From Desulfobacula sp. (GTDB lineage Bacteria > Desulfobacterota > Desulfobacteria > Desulfobacterales > Desulfobacteraceae), in the NCBI GenBank assembly GCA_020048635.1, contig JAIFMF010000142.1, positions 1 through 52,520 on the forward strand: a DNA stretch of 52,520 nucleotides. Reading direction: 5' to 3'. A program made the translations under genes and the position numbers. Numbering within the stretch: position 1 is the first letter of the stretch; each line of letters opens with the position of its first letter. Positions 37,828 to 46,905 of this stretch are shown in pieces. The notes beneath the pieces were generated by a model. That model saw nothing but the letters and a program-made list of their open reading frames with translations, made no database searches and was not told the origin of the DNA.

Positions 37828-39849
37828 TCATTTATTTTCTTTATATCCCATGGGCAATTTTTTAAACCGGCCGCCTTGGATAATGGGGTCACCCTTATAT
37901 CCCAAAGCCTTAAAATTAATATAATCGGTTTTATTAATCAGATGCTCGACATCCCTTCCCTGAGATTTCATAAAAGAAAAATCTGTTCCTTTATGAGCAA
38001 TCTTTTTGAAATCCATGTCCCGGTTATCCTGATGGCACCGATTACAGGTTTTGTCACCTTTCAGACTTTCATGACACTGAACACAGGACAGGGCCATATT
38101 CGCAGGCATGACCTCATGATCAACCCGCCAGTACATCCAGGTTTCTTTCCATTTATAAGCGCCGCTATAGGGCAGCCCGGCCGCTTTCATTCCGTCCCGG
38201 AAGGCTTTTTCCCAGTCCAGAACTTTCCAGTAGGCTGTTGTATCGTCCTTATCCCGGGGGAAAAGATGCGGAATCAAAAAATAATTATGTTCCGCATCAA
38301 TGGGCTGGATGGCCTTCATGATCTTAAATGGTGTGATTTTGGAGCCGGGATCTTTCATGGATCCGACTGGCTCGGTCAGATTGATGACATCGGCATTGAT
38401 ATTCACCTTATCACCAATCAATACCCGGTTCATATACCCTAAACTCCAGACATAATCCGGGACAGCCGACTCTTCCCATTTAAATTCACCTTTCTGCCAG
38501 TTATAGTCCGGCTGTCCATATTTATCCTTTTTCGGTTCGCGTTTCTTGTCCCCTGCCTTGGACCAGTCCCACCAGGTCTTGGTGGGTTTGCACTTGGCAA
38601 ATACCGGTGAATGACAGACATTGCAGTCAAGGGTTTTGGTGTGGTTATTTAAATGGTGATCGAGAAGACCGCCGCTGTAATGGGGTTCTTTTGAATGACA
38701 TTGGACACAGGAGACCGTACCTTCTGCCACAGGAACCGATGAGCTTCGGCCTGCGATCTTATGATTCCGTGTTTTGTGACATTCTGTACAGGAAAAATCA
38801 TATCCGCCCATGTGAACATCACAGTTCCGGTCCGGTTTAAGAAGCTGGCGAGACATATCTGCATGTTTAACCGCATCATCGCCGCCCCCGTTAAAATGGC
38901 AAGAACCGCAGGTGGCACGGCTGGAATGCCCGACATTCTGAGCCACCAGGTTCAAGTCCACCTCTTTATCCGGCATTCCTGCTCCTGGAGGGTCTTTCTT
39001 ATATTTGCCGGTTGTATCATGGCACACCAGGCAATCCATTTTTGTTTTATCCTTAAAATCAAAAGATGCATCTTTCCAGCCGTATCCTGCATGACAACTT
39101 GTGCAACGAGCCTCGTTGCTGATAGGGCTGATTCAGAAATTGTTCAGGGCCGTGGTGCCCTTGCCATGCATGATGTCCTTTCGATGCCCGGTGGTATAGG
39201 GAGAAGGCCCTTTCCAGAGCCAGTGGGCCGTTGTCAGCATATCCGTTGCCTGGACATCGTGGCATCGCAAACATTCCGCCGTCACCTGAAAGGGGTCTGC
39301 TTTATCCGGCAGTTTCACCAGTTCTTTGTGGTTCGGGACATTTTCAAGATGGCATCCCTTGCAATCTGTGGGTCCCTTGCCCTGTTCCTGATGGCATTCC
39401 ATACATTGTTTATGGTAAGCTGCCTTCAGACCGATTCTTTCCGGGTGATCCGGATTAAAGGAATCCTGGTGACAGGCCGAGCACCGTGTCGTTTCCAGAG
39501 CGTTTTCATCCTTTGGTCTGAAATGATGACAGACACTGCAGTCTTTGGTAAGGGCGGCATGCCGCTTGTGGGCAAACCGGACCGGTTCATAATGGTCTTC
39601 TCTCTTTTTGACGATGGGATTGTCTAACAGAAAATAGATATCCTTCACATCCTTTATGGAGATCCCTTTTTCCATCAGATTAACTTTTCTGTTTATCAGG
39701 AACTCATCCTTATATTCCTTGACAAAGGGAACCTCCTCTTTTGCTCTTTCCTTTGCCTTTTCCTGATCCGGGGCTTTCCAAACATCCGCAGGGCAAAGGG
39801 AAGCCATGAAGATCAGGAAACCGGCAAAGAAAATTATTTTTCTTATCAT
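37828..39849 (-). CDS. Selenocysteine-containing multiheme cytochrome c of the octaheme tetrathionate reductase (OTR) family, 13 CXXCH motifs (listed as two ORFs, split by in-frame TGA)
   Basis: ORFs 39133-39849 and 37828-39039 lie in one frame separated only by TGA at 39133-39135: ...GTTALNNF-U-ISPISNEARCTSCHAGYGWKD...MDCLVCHD...; stem-loop GCAACGA/TCGTTGC 13 nt after the TGA. Confidence 0.82.
39103..39135 (-). promoter_or_regulatory. UGA (Sec) codon with bacterial SECIS-like hairpin
   Basis: TGA-AUCAGCCCUAUCA-GCAACGA-GGC-UCGUUGC. Confidence 0.7.
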
Positions 39850-41048
39850 AACGACACCTCCTTGGATTCCTGCAGGACCGGCAAAAAGGTCACGGCAAAT
39901 CTATAAATAAACATCAGCGTGGCAATAAGACCCAGGGTGACCAGAATTTCTCCGGGTGCCGGAAAATAGGTATTTTCTGCCAACGGCGGCTTATATCCGA
40001 CGATGAACACATTGATCCGGTTCAGCACAACACCGCCGACAATCAAAGCCGCTGCCGTAAAAATCCCTCTTCTGGACTTTCTCACCTTTTCAAACAGCAG
40101 CATGACCCAGGGGATCATCACACCAAACAGCAGTTCAATGATAAATGAATTGGTCTGATGGGTTCCATCCAGAAGATAGACATAGGTTCCCCGGTAAAAC
40201 ATATCCCCAAGTTTGAGAAACATGTAAATTCCCAATAGAAAAATAGTAATCTTTGTCAAGGGTGATAGAATATTCATCTCGTCATCCAGTTTGAATGAAG
40301 TGGTTGCAAGGGTGGTTTCAAACACCACCATGGGATATCCCACGGCAAAGGCGGACGTCAGAAATAAGAGCGGCAGGATCGGCGTATACCACAGGGGATG
40401 AAGCTTGGTCGGTGCCACCAGCATGAGAGAACCAAGACTGGACTGGTGCATGCAGGACAACACAACACCCAGGATAATGAATATCCACATGGTCTTGCCC
40501 AGGATGGCGTCCCCGATCTTCAGTATGCCTTCCACCAGGCTGTTGAGTGGGGACAACAGGCCTGGAAGACGGACCTTGCCCTTAAACTGTTCTGCAATAA
40601 TGGGGAAAAACTCGAGGTATAGAACATTCAGATACACCATCACGCACATGGCCACTTCAAAGAGGACCGAATTGGTGTTCCAGTAAAATATGGGTTTCCA
40701 GATGGCCCAGGATCTCCCGATATCCACCAGGAGCCCCAGAACCACAAAGGTATATCCCAGCACCGCGGTCAAAAGGGCCGGTCTTGTAATGGGTTCATAA
40801 TAATGCCGGCCGAAAATATGGGCAAGGGCTGCCGTGGTAAACCCACCGGCAGCCAGGGCTACTCCGGTGGCCACATCCACACCCACCCAGAGCCCCCAGG
40901 GCCTGGCATTGCTCAAATTGGTGACATAACCGATGCCGCCTGTGAATCTGGCAACAATGGAGACGGTGCCGGCAGCCATGAACACCAGCATGACCAGGAC
41001 ACCGGGAGTCCAGAATTTTTTATTCAAAGGGCTTGCTTTATGTTTCAT
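39846..41048 (-). CDS. NrfD/HybB-like integral membrane quinone-interacting subunit
   Basis: Polytopic 400-aa protein, adjacent to HybA-like FeS protein; ARPWGLWVGVDVATGVALAAGGFTTAALAHIF motif. Confidence 0.9.
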   Translation of the reverse strand: MKHKASPLNKKFWTPGVLVMLVFMAAGTVSIVARFTGGIGYVTNLSNARPWGLWVGVDVATGVALAAGGFTTAALAHIFGRHYYEPITRPALLTAVLGYTFVVLGLLVDIGRSWAIWKPIFYWNTNSVLFEVAMCVMVYLNVLYLEFFPIIAEQFKGKVRLPGLLSPLNSLVEGILKIGDAILGKTMWIFIILGVVLSCMHQSSLGSLMLVAPTKLHPLWYTPILPLLFLTSAFAVGYPMVVFETTLATTSFKLDDEMNILSPLTKITIFLLGIYMFLKLGDMFYRGTYVYLLDGTHQTNSFIIELLFGVMIPWVMLLFEKVRKSRRGIFTAAALIVGGVVLNRINVFIVGYKPPLAENTYFPAPGEILVTLGLIATLMFIYRFAVTFLPVLQESKEVSL

Positions 41049-41965
41049 CAGGCCCCTCCTTTATGTTGTGGGTGATTATCCTTAGCCTTGTTGGATTTCG
41101 CCATAAACACGCCGAGAACCCCGAAAAGGGCAATGGGAGACCATAAATAGCTGAAAAGAGAATGCTGCAAGGTTTCGGAAAGTTTAGGGGACGGGGTTTC
41201 CGGTAAAACCGGCAGATTCACCTGGTCAAAGGGCACTGAAGAAATATAAAGCCAGGATGTGCCCCCGACTTCCTTTTCGCCGTAAACCTGCTGGATATAT
41301 TTACCCGGGTTTTCCTTGAGCCGTTTATGAGCAAGGGTTAAAACCGTCTCTCGTCTGCCGAAGGTCAGGGCTTCAGTGGGGCAGATGGTTACACACCCGG
41401 GAAGACCGCCGTCCTTTTTGATCCGGTCATAACAGAACGTGCATTTTCTGACCCGGGGTGTGATGGGGTCCCGGTATTCATAGGCCGGGATTTCAAAGGG
41501 ACAGGCCACCATACAGTACCGGCAGCCAATGCATTTATTGACATCATAATGAACCGCCCCGGTTTCATCCTTGGAAAGGGCGCCCACAATACAGGCCGAT
41601 ACACAGGCCGGGTCCTGGCAATGCATGCACTGGACCTTTGCAAAAGTGGGCAATGGTTTGTCAAACTCATCCAGTCTGCCGGTAAAATACCGGTTGACAA
41701 CCGTAAAAGCCTTGTCATCGGGCCGCCGCTTTTTTTCAAAAATCGTACATTGGCAATTGGGTCTTTCCGGTGCCGGCAGTTTGTTCACCGTGCTGCAGGC
41801 TTCTTCGCATTTGCGGCATCCCACGCAGCGGGTCAGGTCCACCAGGCACCCGTAGGGGTCGGGTGGGGCCTTGGACTCCCAGGCATGGGCCGCCGGTGCC
41901 AGCCCTGTGGCGGAGACACCGGCTACCCCCATAAATTTGAAAAACGTTCGTCTTGTCAGTTTCAT
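41048..41965 (-). CDS. Tat-targeted HybA-like 4Fe-4S ferredoxin subunit with C-terminal TM
   Basis: [10 protein letters not shown] Tat motif; [49 protein letters not shown]. Confidence 0.93.
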   Translation of the reverse strand: MKLTRRTFFKFMGVAGVSATGLAPAAHAWESKAPPDPYGCLVDLTRCVGCRKCEEACSTVNKLPAPERPNCQCTIFEKKRRPDDKAFTVVNRYFTGRLDEFDKPLPTFAKVQCMHCQDPACVSACIVGALSKDETGAVHYDVNKCIGCRYCMVACPFEIPAYEYRDPITPRVRKCTFCYDRIKKDGGLPGCVTICPTEALTFGRRETVLTLAHKRLKENPGKYIQQVYGEKEVGGTSWLYISSVPFDQVNLPVLPETPSPKLSETLQHSLFSYLWSPIALFGVLGVFMAKSNKAKDNHPQHKGGA

Positions 41966-41986
41966 ATTGTCTCCCTTAAAAACGGA

Positions 41987-42709
41987 TCAATCAAAGGCCA
42001 TCTCGGTTTTCCATTCTTTCCAGACATTGCCCACCAGATCCGGCCCCGGAGAAAGGGTCTTTTTGCCCGGTCTCCAGCCCGATGGGGTGGCCTGGCTTCC
42101 CTTGGATTCCCTGACCAGTTGAAAGGCCTGGACCTGACGCAGGCTTTCATTGATATTGCGTCCCACCGGCGGGGTCAGGACTTCAAACCCCTGGACAATG
42201 CCGTCGGGATCAATAATAAATCTTCCGCGGGTTTCAACACCGGCATCTTCATCATAAATGCCGTACACCTTTCCCACCCTGCCGCCGGCATCGGACAACA
42301 TGGCATAGGGAACCCCTCCCTTGACCATTTTTGAGAGTTCATGATCATTCCACATTTTATGGACAAACATGCTGTCAATGCTCATGGACAGGATTTCAAC
42401 CCCCAGATTCTTGAAATCATTGTATTTTTCAGCAACTGCTGAAATTTCAGTGGCTCAGACAAAGGTGAAGTCTCCGGGATAAAAACACAGAAGCACCCAT
42501 TTGCCTAAATGATCTGATAATTTTACATTAACGAATTTTCCCTGGTGATAACCCGGGGCAGTGAAATCAGGGGCTTTTTTTCCGACTTGGATCATGTTTC
42601 TTATCTCCTTTCTGGGTTCTGATGTCTGGGTTGATGTTGTTTCATGGGCTTCTTCACCTACCGGCCCGCCGGTGGGGCGGGCACAACCGGCCTTTAATTC
42701 TTCCGTCAT
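41987..42709 (-). CDS. Selenocysteine-containing peroxiredoxin (two listed ORFs joined through in-frame TGA)
   Basis: ...[53 protein letters not shown]...; TGA at 42455-42457 sits at the peroxidatic Cys position; SECIS-like stem UUUCAGC-AGUU-GCUGAAA 10 nt downstream. Confidence 0.92.
42427..42457 (-). promoter_or_regulatory. UGA (Sec) codon with bacterial SECIS-like hairpin
   Basis: Perfect 7-bp stem with AGUU loop beginning 10 nt after UGA. Confidence 0.78.
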
Positions 42710-42978
42710 AGCACCTCCTGTTGTGTTGAATTTTCAGTAATCTTGCTGTTTTTACCTTTTTTAATGCCAAGACGGATACAATCCGCCTTTCTTTTTTTAT
42801 ACACCACATCATCAGTGGACTTTTTTATGATGATCATCAAATCTTCCACCACATCCGTGTCGGTCAGGATGACTTCCAGCACATCGTCTATTTTCATGGA
42901 AGTCAGCCGGCTTTTGCATTTGAGCAGATTCAGAGGGGAGATCACTCCCCTTAAATCCAATACTTGTGTTAATGCCAT
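42706..42978 (-). CDS. TusA/SirA-fold protein lacking the canonical catalytic Cys
   Basis: [35 protein letters not shown] resembles DLRGxxCPxPxxxxK but has Ser in place of Cys. Confidence 0.75.
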   Translation of the reverse strand: MALTQVLDLRGVISPLNLLKCKSRLTSMKIDDVLEVILTDTDVVEDLMIIIKKSTDDVVYKKRKADCIRLGIKKGKNSKITENSTQQEVL

Positions 42979-43036
42979 ACCGGCTCCGGAATTAAAATTG
43001 ATGATTCTGTCTTTACATCATATCTTATTGAACCAT

Positions 43037-43052
43037 AGCAACAGGTGTACCC
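43037..43052 (-). promoter_or_regulatory. Candidate sigma54 promoter GGGTAC-ACCTG-TTGCT for the 42978 -> 35748 operon
   Basis: Minus-strand GG-N10-GC with TTGCT -12 box; two mismatches in the -24 box; about 60 bp upstream of the TusA-like start. Confidence 0.5.
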
Positions 43053-43162
43053 ATGGGGTGATGTGGGTCATAAAAACACCTAAAATGTTGTTTTTGTGGG
43101 AAAAATCAAATAATCGAATCCAACCCTTGACGATCCTAACCCGCAATAGTATTTAAACAGAT

Positions 43163-43199
43163 GTTTAAACGTTTAAACAAACCTCACACCTGTTTAAAC
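43163..43199. promoter_or_regulatory. Cluster of three GTTTAAAC palindromes (candidate EBP2 upstream activating sites)
   Basis: 43163-43170, 43171-43178 (back to back) and 43192-43199, between divergent EBP2 gene and Sec operon. Confidence 0.7.
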
Positions 43200-43225
43200 A
43201 CTTAACCCATAATAAATGGAGATGA

Positions 43226-44626
43226 TTGATGGACGACCATGAAATGAATATTTTCTGGAAAAAAATTGTCAATACCATTAATGACGGGCTCATGTTTGTC
43301 GGCCCCGAAGGCTCCATTCTGATGGTGAACAAGGCTTTTGAAATGCTGACCGGATATACTTCGAAAGAGGCCATCGGCATGTCCTGTGATATGTTGGGCT
43401 GTGATGCATGTGAACATACCCTGAGAACAAGCAATGCCACAGTCTGGTGCAAATTATTTGAGCCGGGTCAGCAGGATATGAAAAAATGCCGGTGCCAGGT
43501 TAAACGAAAAGACGGCAGTTTTCTGGCGGTATTAAAAAACGCATCCATATTGTGGGACGAAAACCATACCGCCCTGGGGGTTGTCGAAACCCTGACCGAT
43601 ATTTCCGAACTGATCCGGCTGGATGAAAAACTCCATATCCTCACCCGGCAATGCGATATAGAAAGTGATTTTTTCGGTATTGTGGGCAAATCGCAGGTCA
43701 TGCTCAATGTATTTGACATGATCCGGCGCGCAGCCCAAAGCCGCGCCCCGGTCATCATCCTGGGTGAAAGCGGAACCGGGAAGGAGCTGGTGGCCAATGC
43801 CATTCATCTGTGCGGGTCCAGAAAAAACGGGCCGTTTATCCAGCTCAATTGTGCTGCCCTGAATGAAGCCGTTCTTGAAAGTGAATTGTTCGGACACGCC
43901 AAAGGTGCTTTCACCGGGGCGTTTAACAACCATATCGGCCGGTTTGAAGCCGCCCACCAGGGGGATTTCTTTTTAGATGAAATCGGGGATATTCCCATGT
44001 CCATACAGACCAAGCTCTTACGGGTTCTTGAATCCGGCCGGTTTGAACGGGTGGGGGACATTTCACCGGTCAACGTTGATGTGCGGATCATCACCGCCAC
44101 CAACAAAGACCTGGATGAACTTATCCGGAAAAACGAATTCCGGCAGGATCTGTTTTTCCGAATTAATGTGATCCCCATCTTTCTGCCGCCCTTGCGGAAT
44201 AGAAAGGAAGATATCCCGCTGTTGATCAATTCCTTTATCCGGCACCTGAACATTAAAACCGGAAAGGCCATACAGGGCTTGAGCCATGATGCCATGGAGG
44301 CTGTAATGGACCATACCTGGCCCGGCAATATCAGGGAGCTTAAAAACGCCCTTGAATATTCTTTTGTCACTGCTGATGATTCTCTTATCCAATGGGCGCA
44401 TTTACCTAAAAAAATCACCCGGAATCAGGGTGAAAACAGATCTCCGGATTTGTTCATCCCACCGGAATCCGCCATACCGGATGAAAAATCAGAGCTGATT
44501 GATGCCTTGAAAAAGACCCTTGGAAACCAGACAAAAGCTGCTCGCATCCTGAACATCAACCGGGTAACGGTCTGGAACCGCATGAAAAAATACAGTATTG
44601 ACCTGAAAAAGATTATGCCGGTATAG
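43226..44626 (+). CDS. PAS-domain sigma54-dependent enhancer-binding protein (EBP2)
   Basis: Cys-rich [58 protein letters not shown]. Confidence 0.93.
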   Translation: MMDDHEMNIFWKKIVNTINDGLMFVGPEGSILMVNKAFEMLTGYTSKEAIGMSCDMLGCDACEHTLRTSNATVWCKLFEPGQQDMKKCRCQVKRKDGSFLAVLKNASILWDENHTALGVVETLTDISELIRLDEKLHILTRQCDIESDFFGIVGKSQVMLNVFDMIRRAAQSRAPVIILGESGTGKELVANAIHLCGSRKNGPFIQLNCAALNEAVLESELFGHAKGAFTGAFNNHIGRFEAAHQGDFFLDEIGDIPMSIQTKLLRVLESGRFERVGDISPVNVDVRIITATNKDLDELIRKNEFRQDLFFRINVIPIFLPPLRNRKEDIPLLINSFIRHLNIKTGKAIQGLSHDAMEAVMDHTWPGNIRELKNALEYSFVTADDSLIQWAHLPKKITRNQGENRSPDLFIPPESAIPDEKSELIDALKKTLGNQTKAARILNINRVTVWNRMKKYSIDLKKIMPV

Positions 44627-44630
44627 CAGG

Positions 44631-45036
44631 TTACCGGAACCTGATGATTTTCCTGCCTTCCTGCAGTTCTCTCAGGTGCTCCATATCATCAAGACCTTTA
44701 ATCCATCCGTAATCGGCATCATCTTTATTATCAAGACCCTTTATATAGGGTTTGATATCAAGCAGGGGGGGGTTATCAAAAACATCCAGTCCTGATGTAT
44801 AAATTTTATTTCCGGCAATTTTTTTTATTCTGACAATACTTAACCCAACCGGATTCGGACGCACAGGAGAGCGGCTTGCAAAAACTCCCACCTGTTTCCC
44901 CCCGGCCCAGGGGGGAGAGACCCGCATTTCAGGCTCCCGGCTGACGCGGTCAGCAAAAAAAACAAGATACATATACTTAAATTTTTCAAGTTCCAGCAGG
45001 CCGTCAATTAAAACTGTCCTGTCTGTCTTGTGTTGA
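44631..45036 (-). pseudogene. N-terminally truncated TrmO/TsaA-like tRNA methyltransferase remnant
   Basis: ASRSPVRPNPVGLSIVRI and DVFDNPPLLDIKPYI motifs present; expected N-terminal segment missing where the ORF runs into the end of the CoADR gene. Confidence 0.55.
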
Positions 45037-46377
45037 CTATATTTTTTTTGCAAGCTGAGTGGCTGCGGTGAGCAAAGGATCCCAGACCGGCCCAAAAGGC
45101 GGCGCATAGGCCAGATCGGTCTGAAAAAAATCCGCAACCGTCATTTTACAATGCAGGGCCACGGCAACAGCATTGATCCTGTGAGCCACCCCTTCTTTTC
45201 CCACCATCTGTGTTCCCAGGAGGCGACCCGTCTTTTTATCCGCAACCATGTGAATATAAATGGATGTGGAGCCCGGCTGTCCGTGAGCCCTGGATCGGGT
45301 CTCAACGCTGGTTTCAACCGGATCAAACCCTGATTCAACTGCTTCTTTAAAATTTAGCCCCGATCTGGCCACCTCAAGGGAAAAAACCTTAAATACAGCA
45401 GTACCGGCAACCCCCTGAAGCCGGGTCAAAATTCCACAGATATTATCGGCAACAGCCCACCCTGCCCTGTTGGCTCTGAGAGCAAGAGGTATCCAGCATT
45501 TCTTGCCGGTCACGATATGATAGGCGTCGGCACAGTCTCCGGCAGCATAAATGTTTTGATCCGATGTTTTCAGGTAAGGGTCCACGGCAATGGCATTTGA
45601 AATACCCAGTTCAAGTCCGCCAGCCTTTGCCGTTTCACTGCAGGGGGTTACCCCCATGGCCACCAGCACCAGATCCGCATCCAGTGTCAGGTTTTTACAG
45701 GTGACCCGGACGCCCTTGTCCCTGGATTCAATTTTTTGAATGACATGACCGGAGTAGACATCAACACCCTTATCGACTATCTCTTTATAAATCACATCGG
45801 CAAGATCCGGCGCCAGCCAGGGAAGGAAAACCGACCCCGGCTTCACCATGCTAGTTTTGATCCCCCTTTTTTCAAAAGCTTCGCACATCTCCAGGGCAAT
45901 ATAGCCCATGCCGATAATCACGGCTGTTTTAACACCTTGCCGTGCAATATAGGATTTGATGAATTTACCCTGTTCAAGACTTTTTAATGCCATAACCTGG
46001 GGCAGGTCAAACCCCGGCAGATCCGGAATGACAGGGGTTGCGCCCGTGGCGATAAACAACTGATCATAATCAACATCAAAAGCATCTCCATCGACCTTTA
46101 TCCCGCTTAGCCGTTTGGCCCGGCGGTCTATGGCTGTGACCCTGTGCCCGGTCAGAAGATTAATTTTATTTGTTTTAATAAACACCTCTGCTTTTCGCAC
46201 CACCAGCTTTTCCATATCCCTTTCAGGATCTGCAATATTATATGGCATCCCACAAGCACTGTAAGAAACGTCCCGGGTTTGTTCCAACACGGTAACCTCC
46301 ATATCCGGCCGAAGCCTTTTGGCCCTGCTTGCAGCACTCATGCCGGCTGCGTCCCCACCGATAATTACAAATCTCAT
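45037..46377 (-). CDS. CoA-disulfide reductase/NADH oxidase-like FAD-dependent oxidoreductase
   Basis: FVIIGGDAAGMSAASRAKR; SYSACGMPYNIAD; IYAAGDCADAYHIVTGKK. Confidence 0.92.
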   Translation of the reverse strand: MRFVIIGGDAAGMSAASRAKRLRPDMEVTVLEQTRDVSYSACGMPYNIADPERDMEKLVVRKAEVFIKTNKINLLTGHRVTAIDRRAKRLSGIKVDGDAFDVDYDQLFIATGATPVIPDLPGFDLPQVMALKSLEQGKFIKSYIARQGVKTAVIIGMGYIALEMCEAFEKRGIKTSMVKPGSVFLPWLAPDLADVIYKEIVDKGVDVYSGHVIQKIESRDKGVRVTCKNLTLDADLVLVAMGVTPCSETAKAGGLELGISNAIAVDPYLKTSDQNIYAAGDCADAYHIVTGKKCWIPLALRANRAGWAVADNICGILTRLQGVAGTAVFKVFSLEVARSGLNFKEAVESGFDPVETSVETRSRAHGQPGSTSIYIHMVADKKTGRLLGTQMVGKEGVAHRINAVAVALHCKMTVADFFQTDLAYAPPFGPVWDPLLTAATQLAKKI

Positions 46378-46566
46378 ACCATCTCCTTTCGTATCTGAAT
46401 CAATGCAGTTACAACATCAGAATCATATTTGATCCCTCTATTTTTTTCAACCTCTTCAAATGCTGCCTTCATTCCAAGCCCCTGCCGGTATGGTCTGTCT
46501 GAAGAAATGGCTTCCACAACGTCAGCCACTCCGATAATCCTGGCCTCCAATACAAGTTGGTATGAT
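46374..46566 (-). pseudogene. C-terminal remnant of an HD-GYP domain phosphodiesterase
   Basis: Minus-strand translation LVLEARIIGVADVVEAISSDRPYRQGLGMKAAFEEVEKNRGIKYDSDVVTALIQIRKEMV*. Confidence 0.75.
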
Positions 46567-46572
46567 GTTCCA

Positions 46573-46887
46573 TTATCCCTTCAAATATTGTTGATTTACA
46601 GTTTTAATGGTTTTATAAACATCCTCTATTTCCGAATCTATCAGACCCACACCTTTTAAATACGGTTTTGTCCCTTCAAGGATGAATTCGAAAAAATGTT
46701 CCTTCTCGGTTTTGTTTTTTTCTGCAAGTTCTTTCCAGGTCGTATACCCGGACTTTTGCAGGGCCGATTGAATACCGAGTCTGAAGGCCCCCTTAAAATT
46801 CATTAGAGTAAATTTGGGAAACATTTTATGCCCGATTTCTCCCATTTCCAGAATTTTATGTTCCTGCTTTTCCGTTCCAAGAATCAT
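46573..46887 (-). CDS. Hypothetical protein
   Basis: ORF in apparent operon with DUF1638 gene. Confidence 0.6.
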   Translation of the reverse strand: MILGTEKQEHKILEMGEIGHKMFPKFTLMNFKGAFRLGIQSALQKSGYTTWKELAEKNKTEKEHFFEFILEGTKPYLKGVGLIDSEIEDVYKTIKTVNQQYLKG

Positions 46888-46905
46888 TATTCCTCCTTTG
46901 CGGCA

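Noticed and set aside
37807-38442. 211-aa plus-strand ORF antisense to the cytochrome
   Set aside because: Shadow ORF of the multiheme cytochrome; no family resemblance.
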